Origin: Candidatus Zhuqueibacterota bacterium 4484_219
Lineage (GTDB): Bacteria; Zhuqueibacterota; JdFR-76; 4484-219
Direction of reading: 5' to 3'
DNA length: 8,821 nt
NCBI GenBank assembly: GCA_002085035.1
Contig: MZGM01000036.1
Coordinates: forward strand, 1 to 8,821
The notes under the pieces are model-generated. The model ran no database searches, was not told where the DNA came from, and worked only from the letters and a program-made list of their open reading frames with translations. The translations under genes were made by a program, and so were the position numbers. Positions within the stretch are counted from its first letter, which is position 1; each line of letters opens with the position of its first letter. Shown here piece by piece: positions 1 to 6,528 of the stretch.

Positions 1-2
1 TG

Positions 3-74
3 ATAACCTACCTTAATCAGATGGCTCGCCGTGGCTTGATCGGCTTTTTAATTAAAAACAACCACGACAAGTAA
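3..74 (+). CDS. C-terminal end of an upstream protein (partial, unidentified)
   Basis: The frame is open from the window edge to a TAA at 72-74 and gives 23 residues, including MARRGLIGFLIKNNHDK. The piece is too short to place in a family. It does not carry the usual C-terminal FtsX signature (YPAYRAA...PADAM) seen in the next gene. The TAA shares two bases with the next ATG (TAATG), an arrangement typical of translationally coupled genes, so this is probably an earlier member of the same ABC exporter operon, for example a partner permease or a membrane-fusion subunit. That role is inferred from position only. A chance open frame of this length cannot be ruled out. Confidence 0.5.
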   Translation: MTYLNQMARRGLIGFLIKNNHDK

Positions 75-730
75 TGAAAAAAAATTCAGACAAAATACAA
101 AACAAAGCAATTCAAAAACAGATAAAACTGCCATTAATGAAGTCGATAGAGATCAGCTTTGAAAGTCTCCGAATTCGTTTTTGGCGTTCGTTCATTACAA
201 TAGGTGGTATTTTTTTAGCCATCGCCTTTTTGATGTCCATTTTTACTTCTACCTCAATAAATTTGGCACTGGCTAAAGGTGCTTCTCTTGAGGTCAGGTC
301 GCGGCTGGGGGAAATGGGTGATATTAAGGCAAGCCAAATGTGGCTAGTAGTTTTGTCCCTTATGGCCTGTACCGTGGGGATTACGAACGCCATGCTCATG
401 TCTGTGACCGAACGATATCGTGAAATTGGCACAATGAAGTGTTTGGGCGCGTTGGATAGTTTTATTGTGCGCCTGTTTCTTATCGAATCAGGGTTTTTGG
501 GCCTGGTAGGTTCGGTAAGTGGGGCGATAGCAGGTACGACAATAATGACATTGGTAAGCATAATTAGATATGGAAGCGATGTTATAGCGACTTATCCGTT
601 TTTCGAGATTTTGAAATATGGAATATTCTCTATTGTAATTGGAACAGTACTTTCGATTATTGCTGCAATTTATCCTGCCTATCGAGCTGCCAAAATGACT
701 CCCGCAGATGCAATGCGAACGGAGGTTTAG
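74..730 (+). CDS. Compact FtsX/MacB-type ABC transporter permease, lacks extracytoplasmic domain
   Basis: This is the membrane subunit of an export or envelope-type ABC transporter, 218 residues. Residues 1-39 form a basic cytoplasmic tail ending in a MacB-like amphipathic stretch (SLRIRFWRS). Hydrophobic segments lie at about 40-60, 88-110, 136-164 and 182-203. The cytoplasmic coupling-helix region after the second segment reads ERYREIGTMKCLGA (113-126), and the C-terminus has YPAYRAAKMTPADAM (200-214). Both are hallmarks of FtsX-like permeases. MacB and LolC/E proteins are usually about 400 residues or more because a large periplasmic domain separates the first two membrane segments. Here that loop is only about 27 residues. 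No frameshift remnant is seen and the frame is intact, so the compact form looks genuine. The ATG has no Shine-Dalgarno sequence and overlaps the upstream stop, suggesting coupled translation. It pairs with the ATPase one base downstream. The transported substrate is unknown. Confidence 0.85.
   Translation: MKKNSDKIQNKAIQKQIKLPLMKSIEISFESLRIRFWRSFITIGGIFLAIAFLMSIFTSTSINLALAKGASLEVRSRLGEMGDIKASQMWLVVLSLMACTVGITNAMLMSVTERYREIGTMKCLGALDSFIVRLFLIESGFLGLVGSVSGAIAGTTIMTLVSIIRYGSDVIATYPFFEILKYGIFSIVIGTVLSIIAAIYPAYRAAKMTPADAMRTEV
721..725 (+). promoter_or_regulatory. Ribosome binding site that sets the start of the ABC ATPase
   Basis: GGAGG lies in the last codons of the permease gene, six bases before the ATG at 732. 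It supports that start over an in-frame ATG at 708, which would add eight residues (MQCERRFR) with no ribosome site and no resemblance to the family N-terminus. Confidence 0.85.
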
Positions 731-731
731 A

Positions 732-1463
732 ATGACTGATCAAAATGTTGTTAGAACCAAAAATGTAACCAAAGTTTACCAGATGGGTAAAGTATTTGTA
801 GAAGCCTTGAAAGGTATTGACCTGGAAATAAAAACAGGCGAATATATTTCCATCATGGGGCCATCCGGTTCAGGAAAATCAACTTTGTTCAATATCATAG
901 GCGGATTGGACAAACCAACGACAGGACAGGTTTTTATCGACGAAGTGGACGTTGCTCAATTGGATGCCTATGAGTTGGCCTGGCTGCGATGTCGGAAAAT
1001 TGGCTACATTTTTCAAACCTTTAATCTGATTCCCGTGATGACAGCGTTGGAAAATGTGACCCTGCCAATGATTTTTGCTGGAATGAGCGGAGACGAGATG
1101 ATCGAGAAAGGAAGAAAATTGCTGGAAATGGTTGGTCTTGGTGATCGTGCACTTCATAAGCCAGCGGAATTGTCTGGGGGACAACAGCAAAGAGTGGCTG
1201 TTGCCCGTGCTCTGGCTAATGATCCGGCAGTAGTCTTAGCTGATGAACCCACTGGTAACCTTGATCTTAAAACTGGAAAAGAAATTATTGAATTATTGCG
1301 ACGGCTTAATAAAGAAAAAAATGTTACCATCATTTCAGCTACCCATGACTTGAAGATGCTTGATGTTTCTGATCGTATCGTCTGGATCCGCGATGGTAAA
1401 ATAGACCGCATAGAAAAGCGTACTGATGTAACTCTGGAAGTCGGAGAAGTGGAAGGAGAATAA
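732..1463 (+). CDS. ABC transporter ATP-binding protein, LolD/MacB class
   Basis: This 243-residue cytoplasmic nucleotide-binding subunit powers the adjacent FtsX-type permease. All ATPase elements are present and intact: Walker A GPSGSGKST (43-51), Q-loop glutamine 95 in YIFQTFNLIP, signature LSGGQQQRVAVARAL (147-161), Walker B VVLADE with catalytic Glu172, D-loop NLD (176-178) and switch His205 in SATHD. The N-terminal VYQMGKVFVEALKGIDLEI and the YIFQ.FNLIP...ENV pattern are typical of the LolD/MacB/FtsE branch. The length is right for that branch. It lacks the long C-terminal regulatory domain of sugar-importer ATPases of the MalK/MsmX type, so it is a poor candidate to energise the downstream sugar importer. 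One base separates it from the permease stop, so the two are surely co-transcribed. The substrate could be a lipoprotein, lipid, peptide or drug. The sequence does not decide. Confidence 0.93.
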   Translation: MTDQNVVRTKNVTKVYQMGKVFVEALKGIDLEIKTGEYISIMGPSGSGKSTLFNIIGGLDKPTTGQVFIDEVDVAQLDAYELAWLRCRKIGYIFQTFNLIPVMTALENVTLPMIFAGMSGDEMIEKGRKLLEMVGLGDRALHKPAELSGGQQQRVAVARALANDPAVVLADEPTGNLDLKTGKEIIELLRRLNKEKNVTIISATHDLKMLDVSDRIVWIRDGKIDRIEKRTDVTLEVGEVEGE

Positions 1464-1508
1464 GTAAATTGTTTAGCTACTGTAGGTACTAACTAAGGAG
1501 CAAATCAC

Positions 1509-2285
1509 ATGGCCAGAATCCCAATTGCTTTAGAGCTGTATTCTGTACGAGATGAATTCGCCAGAGACGCCAAGGGTACACTTCGAGCTGTGGCGGATAT
1601 GGGCTATGAGGGGGTTGAGTTCGCGGGTCCCCCCAAATGCAAAGCTGAGGAATTACGTTCCTTTCTCGACGAGTATGGACTGGTTTGCTGCGGTTGGCAT
1701 ACACCCTTCGAGTTGGTGCAAGTTGGGGAACTTAAAAACACCATAGCTCTCAACAAGACTGTAGGCAACCGCAATATTATTGTACCAGGTGTCCCGGAGG
1801 AGTTTCGTCGTTCGCGAGCAGATTGGCTCAAATTGGCAGAGTTTTTTAACGAACTGGCAAAAAAACTGGCCGACCACGATATGCGCATTGGTTACCACAA
1901 TCATCAAATTGAATTTACAATGTTAGATGGAGAGCTGCCGTGGGACACCTTTTTCAGCAACACAGATAAAAAGGTCATTATGCAGCTTGATACGGGCAAT
2001 GCTCTTTGCGGTGGTGGCGATTGTGTTTCTATTCTGGAGCGCTACCCCGGTCGAGCAGTTACCGTCCATCTTAAACCTTACTCTACGAAGCTAGGCAAGG
2101 AAGATCCTTATGCCGGATTTGCTCCTCTAATCGGTGATGATGATGTTCCCTGGAAGGAAGTTTTCCAACTTTGCGAGTCAATTGGCGGAACAGAATGGTA
2201 CATAGTAGAATATGAAAGCGATGCTTTTCCGCCGATGGAAGCAGTGAAGCGATGCCTGGATCGGCTCAGAGCCATGGGGAAGTAG
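1509..2285 (+). CDS. Sugar phosphate isomerase/epimerase, TIM-barrel (AP endonuclease family 2 fold), YHNH subtype
   Basis: This 258-residue soluble enzyme has the xylose-isomerase-like TIM-barrel fold, which typically uses a divalent metal to isomerise or epimerise sugars or keto-sugars. Barrel strand markers appear in order: IALELYSVRD (6-15), GYEGVEFAG (32-40), CCGWHTP (60-66), IGYHNHQIEF (127-136), MQLDTGNA (158-165), VHLKPYS (186-192) and YIVEYES (231-237). By position, the likely metal site is His130, Asp161, His187 and Glu234. In the second isomerase of this cluster the first position is a glutamate. AAGGAG at 1495-1500 sits eight bases before the ATG. It is the first gene of the sugar cluster, 45 bases after the exporter ATPase. 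Homologues with the YHNH motif are often found beside Gfo/Idh/MocA dehydrogenases, as here. The substrate is unknown. Inosose, keto-hexose or 3-keto-glycoside chemistry would all fit. Confidence 0.85.
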   Translation: MARIPIALELYSVRDEFARDAKGTLRAVADMGYEGVEFAGPPKCKAEELRSFLDEYGLVCCGWHTPFELVQVGELKNTIALNKTVGNRNIIVPGVPEEFRRSRADWLKLAEFFNELAKKLADHDMRIGYHNHQIEFTMLDGELPWDTFFSNTDKKVIMQLDTGNALCGGGDCVSILERYPGRAVTVHLKPYSTKLGKEDPYAGFAPLIGDDDVPWKEVFQLCESIGGTEWYIVEYESDAFPPMEAVKRCLDRLRAMGK

Positions 2286-2356
2286 ATAGCTTTCGTAATC
2301 AAATATTAAAATTAAGATAGTCAATAAAAATAAACGAATATCGAAGGGAGGGTGTC
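2286..2356 (+). other. A/T-rich 71-base gap between isomerase and dehydrogenase genes
   Basis: The gap is strongly A/T-rich up to a GGGAGG ribosome site at 2346-2351. I see no hairpin and no convincing -35/-10 pair, although the A/T content would allow a weak promoter. Confidence 0.4.
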
Positions 2357-3505
2357 ATGGCAAAAGAAATTCGTATTGGTTTGGTAGGTTACAAATTTAT
2401 GGGTAGAGCCCATAGCAATGCCTACCGGCAGGTTAGTGCTTTCTTCGATCCCAAGGCCGTTCCGGTGATGAAAGTTATCTGTGGTCGTAATGAGGATGGG
2501 GTGCGTCAGGCAGCGGAAAAATTTGGTTGGGAAAGTTATGAGACCTCCTGGGAAAAACTAATTGAGCGCGACGATATTGACCTTGTCGATATTTCCACCC
2601 CTGGAGATTCTCATAAGCCTATTGCTATTGCTGCGGCGAAAGCTGGCAAAGACATCCTTTGTGAGAAACCGTTGGCCAACAACCTCAAAGATGCCGAACA
2701 GATGCTGGCTGCGGTCCAAAAAGCAGGAGTTAAACACATGGTAGGTTTTAACTATCGCCGAGTGCCAGCAGTGACCTTAGCCAAGCAAATGATCGAAGAA
2801 GGACGAATCGGAGAAATTTACCACTTCCGAGCAGTCTATCTTCAGGACTGGATTGTGGATCCTGATTTCCCTCTGGTGTGGCGACTCCAGAAAGAGAAAG
2901 CCGGCTCCGGTCCCCACGGCGACCTTAACGCTCACATTATCGACCTTGCTCGTTATCTGGTAGGTGAGATTGATGAAGTAGTAGGAATGAGTAAAACCTT
3001 TATCAGCGAACGTCCGCTTCCAGAAGAAATGACTGGATTAGCTGCTACAGCAAGCTCCCAAAAAGGAAAGGTTACCGTTGAAGATGCTGCTCTATTTTTG
3101 GCTAAGTTTAAAAATGGTGCCCTAGGGTCTTTCGAAGCTACCCGATTTGCTACTGGAAGGAAAAACTACAACCATTTTGAAATTAACGGTAGCAAGGGCT
3201 CTTTGGTTTTTACTTTGGAAGATATGAACTATCTGGAATTCTATTCTCGCCAGGACGATGAGCATATTCAGGGTTTCCGCAAGATCATGGTTACCGAGGC
3301 TGTTCATCCTTACGTTTCCGCCTGGTGGCCACCAGGACACATTATCGGCTACGAACATACTTTTGTACATCAGGCTTACGATTTGATGAATGCATTGGCT
3401 GAGGATAAAATGCCCTCTCCTAACTTTGTCGATGGGGTAGCCTGTCAAAAAGTGCTGGAAGCAGTAGAGCAATCTATTAATAAAGCAAAGTGGGTGAAAG
3501 TGTAA
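2357..3505 (+). CDS. Gfo/Idh/MocA family NAD(P)-dependent sugar or polyol dehydrogenase
   Basis: This 382-residue oxidoreductase most likely oxidises a sugar, glycoside or cyclitol hydroxyl with NAD(P)+. The N-terminal Rossmann domain (about 1-125) opens with IRIGLVGYKFMGRAH (5-19), the family's dinucleotide-binding pattern. It continues with DLVDISTPGDSH (75-86) and the family signature CEKPLA (102-107), whose Lys104 is a catalytic residue in characterised members. The C-terminal substrate domain contains GPHGDLNAHIIDLARYL (185-201), where Asp189 and His193 match the conserved DxxxH active-site pair. GGGAGG ends five bases before the ATG, so the start is well supported, and the length is usual for the family. 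Two stop codons lie in tandem (TAATAA). It sits between two TIM-barrel isomerases and upstream of a sugar importer, so it probably acts on the imported compound or an isomerised product. Which hydroxyl and which cofactor cannot be read from the sequence. Confidence 0.93.
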   Translation: MAKEIRIGLVGYKFMGRAHSNAYRQVSAFFDPKAVPVMKVICGRNEDGVRQAAEKFGWESYETSWEKLIERDDIDLVDISTPGDSHKPIAIAAAKAGKDILCEKPLANNLKDAEQMLAAVQKAGVKHMVGFNYRRVPAVTLAKQMIEEGRIGEIYHFRAVYLQDWIVDPDFPLVWRLQKEKAGSGPHGDLNAHIIDLARYLVGEIDEVVGMSKTFISERPLPEEMTGLAATASSQKGKVTVEDAALFLAKFKNGALGSFEATRFATGRKNYNHFEINGSKGSLVFTLEDMNYLEFYSRQDDEHIQGFRKIMVTEAVHPYVSAWWPPGHIIGYEHTFVHQAYDLMNALAEDKMPSPNFVDGVACQKVLEAVEQSINKAKWVKV

Positions 3506-3527
3506 TAAATTTCCCCAGACATTTTAC

Positions 3528-3570
3528 ACTTGCTTATAGTACCTTACGCAACCTACCTAACTTGCTTATA
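3528..3570 (+). repeat. Pair of 11-base direct repeats upstream of the second isomerase gene
   Basis: ACTTGCTTATA occurs at 3528-3538 and again at 3560-3570, with starts 32 bases apart (about three helical turns). The second copy ends just before the AAGGAGG ribosome site. The repeats could bind a regulator or be coincidence in an A/T-rich 82-base gap. The gap contains no clear terminator hairpin. Confidence 0.4.
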
Positions 3571-3587
3571 AAAAGGAGGGTTGAGAG

Positions 3588-4553
3588 ATGAAACTCGGAG
3601 TTTTTACTGTGCTTTTTAGTCAAAAGAGCCTGGATGAGGCATTAGATTACATTGTGAAGAGTGGACTCCAGGCTGTTGAATTGGGTACAGGGAATTACCC
3701 TGGCAATGCCCATTGTAACCCTGAAGAGTTGTTAAAAGATGAGAAAAAAATCGCTAACTTGAGAAAGGCAGTAGAGAAACGCGGTTTAGTAATTAGTGCT
3801 TTAAGTTGTCATGGCAATCCTTTGCATCCTCAGAAAGCTATTGCCGATGCTCATCGTAAAGTGCAACGGGATACTATTCTACTGGCTGAAAAGTTAGGTA
3901 TTGATTGTGTGATTACCTTTTCTGGCTGTCCAGGTGATTCACCCACGGCCAAATATCCTAACTGGGTTACCTGTCCCTGGCCCGATGATTTCAGTGAAAT
4001 ATTGAACTGGCAGTGGGAAGAAGTGGTTATTCCATATTGGAAGGAAGAGGTAGCTTTTGCCAAAGTTCATGGAGTAACCAAAATTGCTCTGGAAATGCAC
4101 CCGGGATTTGTGGTCTACAACACCGAAACGTTGTTGAAGTTACGTCAAGCAGTGGGCCCGGAGATTGGTGCTAATTTTGATCCAAGTCATCTCTTTTGGC
4201 AAGGGATGGATCCTATTGCTTCTGTGCGCGAATTGGGACCGGCTATTTTCCATGTCCACGCCAAGGATACGCGGGTAGACCCTATTAATACCGCGAAAAA
4301 TGGAGTGCTGGATACTAAACATTACGGCGATGAAATTCATCGTTCATGGATTTTCCGTACCGTAGGTTATGGACACGACTTTGCATTCTGGAAAGACTTT
4401 GTGAGCACCCTGCGCATGGTGGGTTATGATTATGTGCTCTCCATTGAACACGAAGACAGTCTAATGTCGGTGAACGAAGGTTTCCAGAAAGCTGTCAGTT
4501 TTCTAAAAGAAGTGCTTCTATTTGAGGAAACTGGCCAAATGTGGTGGGCATAA
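3588..4553 (+). CDS. Sugar phosphate isomerase/epimerase, TIM-barrel, long form
   Basis: This 321-residue enzyme is a second xylose-isomerase-like TIM barrel, clearly different from the 258-residue one upstream. Strand markers are KLGVFTVLF (2-10), GLQAVELGTGNYPG (26-39), ISALSCHGNPLHP (69-81), ITFSGCPGD (109-117), IALEMHPGF (166-174), ANFDPSHLFWQG (195-206), FHVHAKDT (221-228) and LSIEHEDS (284-291). The likely metal ligands are Glu169, Asp198, His224 and Glu287, the canonical set for the fold. The extra length over the usual 260-280 residues lies mostly in an aromatic-rich insert (about 118-152, with several Trp) and in a loop after VHAKDT (about 229-262) that may shape the substrate pocket. 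AAGGAGG at 3573-3579 precedes the ATG by eight bases. It lies between the dehydrogenase and the importer genes, so it probably handles the imported or oxidised sugar. The exact reaction is unknown. Confidence 0.87.
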   Translation: MKLGVFTVLFSQKSLDEALDYIVKSGLQAVELGTGNYPGNAHCNPEELLKDEKKIANLRKAVEKRGLVISALSCHGNPLHPQKAIADAHRKVQRDTILLAEKLGIDCVITFSGCPGDSPTAKYPNWVTCPWPDDFSEILNWQWEEVVIPYWKEEVAFAKVHGVTKIALEMHPGFVVYNTETLLKLRQAVGPEIGANFDPSHLFWQGMDPIASVRELGPAIFHVHAKDTRVDPINTAKNGVLDTKHYGDEIHRSWIFRTVGYGHDFAFWKDFVSTLRMVGYDYVLSIEHEDSLMSVNEGFQKAVSFLKEVLLFEETGQMWWA

Positions 4554-4611
4554 TTTGGGAGATGTCTAAAAGGGGGAGGCGGATATTTAATCAGGTATGA
4601 GATAGATTTAT

Positions 4612-4616
4612 GGAGG
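4612..4616 (+). promoter_or_regulatory. Ribosome binding site favouring a GTG start for the first importer permease
   Basis: GGAGG starts on the last base of an in-frame ATG (4610-4612) and ends eight bases before the in-frame GTG at 4625. The ATG itself has no ribosome site at a useful distance, because the nearest G-rich stretch (around 4572-4578) is about 30 bases away. GTG is therefore the better start. Confidence 0.75.
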
Positions 4617-4624
4617 TTGAATCA

Positions 4625-5605
4625 GTGAACACAGAGAAAAAAGAACTATCAATAAATTATCCAGTTAAAAAAAGAGGATTTTGGCAGCAGGTCAAAGAGA
4701 ATTTGTCAGCATACACTTTTCTAACCCCCATGACCTTGGCCTGGGTTGCGTTCGGTCTTTACCCCATGATAGCTAGTTATTGGATTGTTCTTTATGAGTG
4801 GTCTGGGATAGGAGAACCGACACGATATGTGGGCTTGGCTAATTTTGCCAGAGTTATTTCTGATCCTTTCTTCTGGAAAGCTTTCCGTAACTCGTTTATC
4901 TATGCTGGCTTCCAAGTGCCAATTCAGCTATTCTTAGCTTTAGTGTTGGCTATGACGTTAAATTTGAAATGGCTAAAGGGGAAGGCTGTCTTTCGTACCA
5001 TCTTCTTTCTTCCTAGTTTGATGTCCAGAGCGATCATCGGATTAGTACTTGGTTTGATGTTAAGCCCGTTCAATGGAGTAATAAATGAATGGTTAATCCA
5101 TTTGCACATTATAAAGCAGGGAATCGACTGGTTGGGCGACCCCAGAACAGCTTTCCCAACGATCATCGCTGTGGGAATTTGGCAAACCTTGGGAATTAAC
5201 ATGATTTATTTTTCTGCAGGTCTACAGGCAATTCCTAATGAGTTATACGAGGTAGCTGCTTTGGATGGTTCAAATGCATTGCAACGGCTCTTTCATATTA
5301 CATTGCCCTTGATTCGCCCGGTGTTTCTGATTATTTTAATCTTAGCACTAATTGGTAGCCTCAATGTATTTGAGTTGGTGTTAGTGTTAACCTACGGAGG
5401 TCCCTATTACGCTACCGAAGTGGTACAAACCTATATTTACAAATTTGCATTTGCAGGGACTGAAATTAGTGGTGGAAGGACAGAAGTAGGTTTTGCCTCA
5501 GCGGCAGCTTTACTTATGGGTATTATGGTGTTAGCACTGACGGGATTGCAGGTGCTTATAGTAACCCGTTTGCGCCGAAAACGAGCTGAGTATTTTGAAA
5601 TGTGA
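4625..5605 (+). CDS. Sugar ABC importer permease, MalF/UgpA type
   Basis: This inner-membrane subunit of a carbohydrate ABC importer has 326 residues counted from the GTG start. Five residues would be added if the ATG at 4610 were used. After a charged cytoplasmic N-terminus of about 28 residues, hydrophobic segments lie at about 30-57, 91-113, 122-147, 178-203, 232-258 and 290-316, giving the six spans usual for this family. The EAA loop that docks to the ATPase reads YEVAALDGSNALQRLFHITLP (208-228), with the diagnostic EAA...G...LP pattern slightly altered (EVAALDG). The LTPMTLAW...YPMIASYWIVLYEW start and the late VLTYGGPY motif are typical of sugar permeases. It is followed after 27 bases by its partner permease. 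Two tandem stops (TGATAA) end the gene. The cognate ATPase is not encoded in this window. Confidence 0.93.
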   Translation: MNTEKKELSINYPVKKRGFWQQVKENLSAYTFLTPMTLAWVAFGLYPMIASYWIVLYEWSGIGEPTRYVGLANFARVISDPFFWKAFRNSFIYAGFQVPIQLFLALVLAMTLNLKWLKGKAVFRTIFFLPSLMSRAIIGLVLGLMLSPFNGVINEWLIHLHIIKQGIDWLGDPRTAFPTIIAVGIWQTLGINMIYFSAGLQAIPNELYEVAALDGSNALQRLFHITLPLIRPVFLIILILALIGSLNVFELVLVLTYGGPYYATEVVQTYIYKFAFAGTEISGGRTEVGFASAAALLMGIMVLALTGLQVLIVTRLRRKRAEYFEM

Positions 5606-5632
5606 TAATTATTTAAAAGGAGTCGATTTATT

Positions 5633-6469
5633 ATGGTCACTAGAAAATTTGGCCGAACATTGTTGTATCTTGGCTTAATTGTAGGCGGATTTTTCTACAT
5701 TTATCCTTTTTTATGGATGGTTTCGGCATCTTTTAAAACTCTGCCTGAATTTGCAAGAGGTGGGTTAAGTTTAATCCCCCAAACAATTCATTGGCAAAAC
5801 TATCTTATTGCCTGGAGAGAAGCTGAGTTTTCAAGATATTTTCTTAATACTGTGGCGTTGGCTACTATCCCTACCATTACTTCGCTGATTTCTACCTCCA
5901 TGGCTGGGTACGCATTGGCCACAAGGCGCTTTCCCGGACGGAAGATTTACATCGGTGGCGCTGTAGTTATGATGTTTCTTCCCCATGGTTTGACTGTTAT
6001 TCCAGTGTTTATGCTTATTCACAAATTAGGCTTACTTCATACTTTATTAGGAGTGATGTTGCCTTCGATGGGTGGCACTCTGATGCAGGCTCTGTTTTTC
6101 CTAGGATATTACTCCTCAATTTCCACCGGAGCTAAAACGTTAGAAGAAGCTGCTCGTGTCGATGGCGCCGGCTTTTTCCAAACTTACTGGCGCATTATGA
6201 TGCCATTAGGACGACCTATGTTTGCTACTCTGGGTATTCTTGCTTTTATCAGTGGTTGGAACAATTTCTATTGGCCATTAGTTATTTCTTTAGGCGATCC
6301 GAAATTGCGTACTCTGCCAGTAGGGCTTTATGCCTTTAGAGGTGAACATATTACGGAGTGGACTCTTCTCTGTGCTGGTACCACCATGGCTTTGATTCCA
6401 ATTATTTTGCTGTTTTTATTCTTCCAGAGGTACATTATTGAAGGCTTAGCAGGAGCAATAAAAATGTAG
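5633..6469 (+). CDS. Sugar ABC importer permease, MalG/UgpE type
   Basis: This 278-residue inner-membrane protein is the second half of the import channel, and the length is standard for MalG-like permeases. It has an N-terminal span at about 10-32 followed by the family's FYIYPFLWMVSASFKT (21-36), further spans at about 73-95, 105-129, 138-160, 195-215 and 243-266, and the EAA ATPase-docking loop LEEAARVDGAGFFQTYWRIM (170-189) ending in MPLGRP (190-195). GWNNFYWPL and the C-terminal QRYIIEGLAGAIKM are also characteristic. AAGGAG at 5617-5622 precedes the ATG by ten bases. It forms a heterodimer with the preceding gene product. It is followed after 59 bases by the binding protein gene. Confidence 0.94.
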   Translation: MVTRKFGRTLLYLGLIVGGFFYIYPFLWMVSASFKTLPEFARGGLSLIPQTIHWQNYLIAWREAEFSRYFLNTVALATIPTITSLISTSMAGYALATRRFPGRKIYIGGAVVMMFLPHGLTVIPVFMLIHKLGLLHTLLGVMLPSMGGTLMQALFFLGYYSSISTGAKTLEEAARVDGAGFFQTYWRIMMPLGRPMFATLGILAFISGWNNFYWPLVISLGDPKLRTLPVGLYAFRGEHITEWTLLCAGTTMALIPIILLFLFFQRYIIEGLAGAIKM

Positions 6470-6528
6470 CTAATAATATCTCGCTATCATTCTAATCAGT
6501 AAATCAATACACAAGGAGGGAATTAGTT
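6470..6528 (+). other. 59-base gap before the binding protein gene
   Basis: This gap holds a strong AAGGAGG ribosome site (6513-6519, nine bases before the ATG). I see no stem-loop that would stabilise or attenuate the transcript and no clear promoter. Confidence 0.45.

Noticed and set aside
112..561. 149-codon open frame on the - strand inside the permease gene
   Set aside because: It lies wholly opposite a clear FtsX-type gene and shows no recognisable motif. It is a shadow of the codon pattern on the other strand.
708..731. Start of the ABC ATPase at ATG 708
   Set aside because: It would overlap the permease end by 23 bases and add MQCERRFR with no ribosome site. GGAGG at 721-725 clearly serves ATG 732.
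732..1463. The local ATPase as the energy source of the sugar importer
   Set aside because: Its sequence is of the LolD/MacB class, it is tightly coupled to an FtsX-type permease, and it lacks the C-terminal regulatory domain of sugar-importer ATPases.
1464..1508. Promoter or terminator between the exporter ATPase and the sugar cluster
   Set aside because: There is a faint imperfect symmetry around TTAGCTACTGTAGGTACTAA, but no stable stem followed by T residues and no well-spaced -35/-10 pair. A separate transcription unit is possible but not shown.
1509..4553. Naming the three enzymes iolE, iolG and iolI
   Set aside because: The families match in general, but no residue pattern specific to inositol enzymes could be verified and the other inositol genes (iolB, iolC, iolD) are absent.
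4571..4605. Leader mini-gene (ATG AGA TAG at 4597) behind a GGGGGAGG stretch
   Set aside because: The G-rich stretch is about 18 bases from this ATG, too far for normal initiation, and a two-codon frame is expected by chance.
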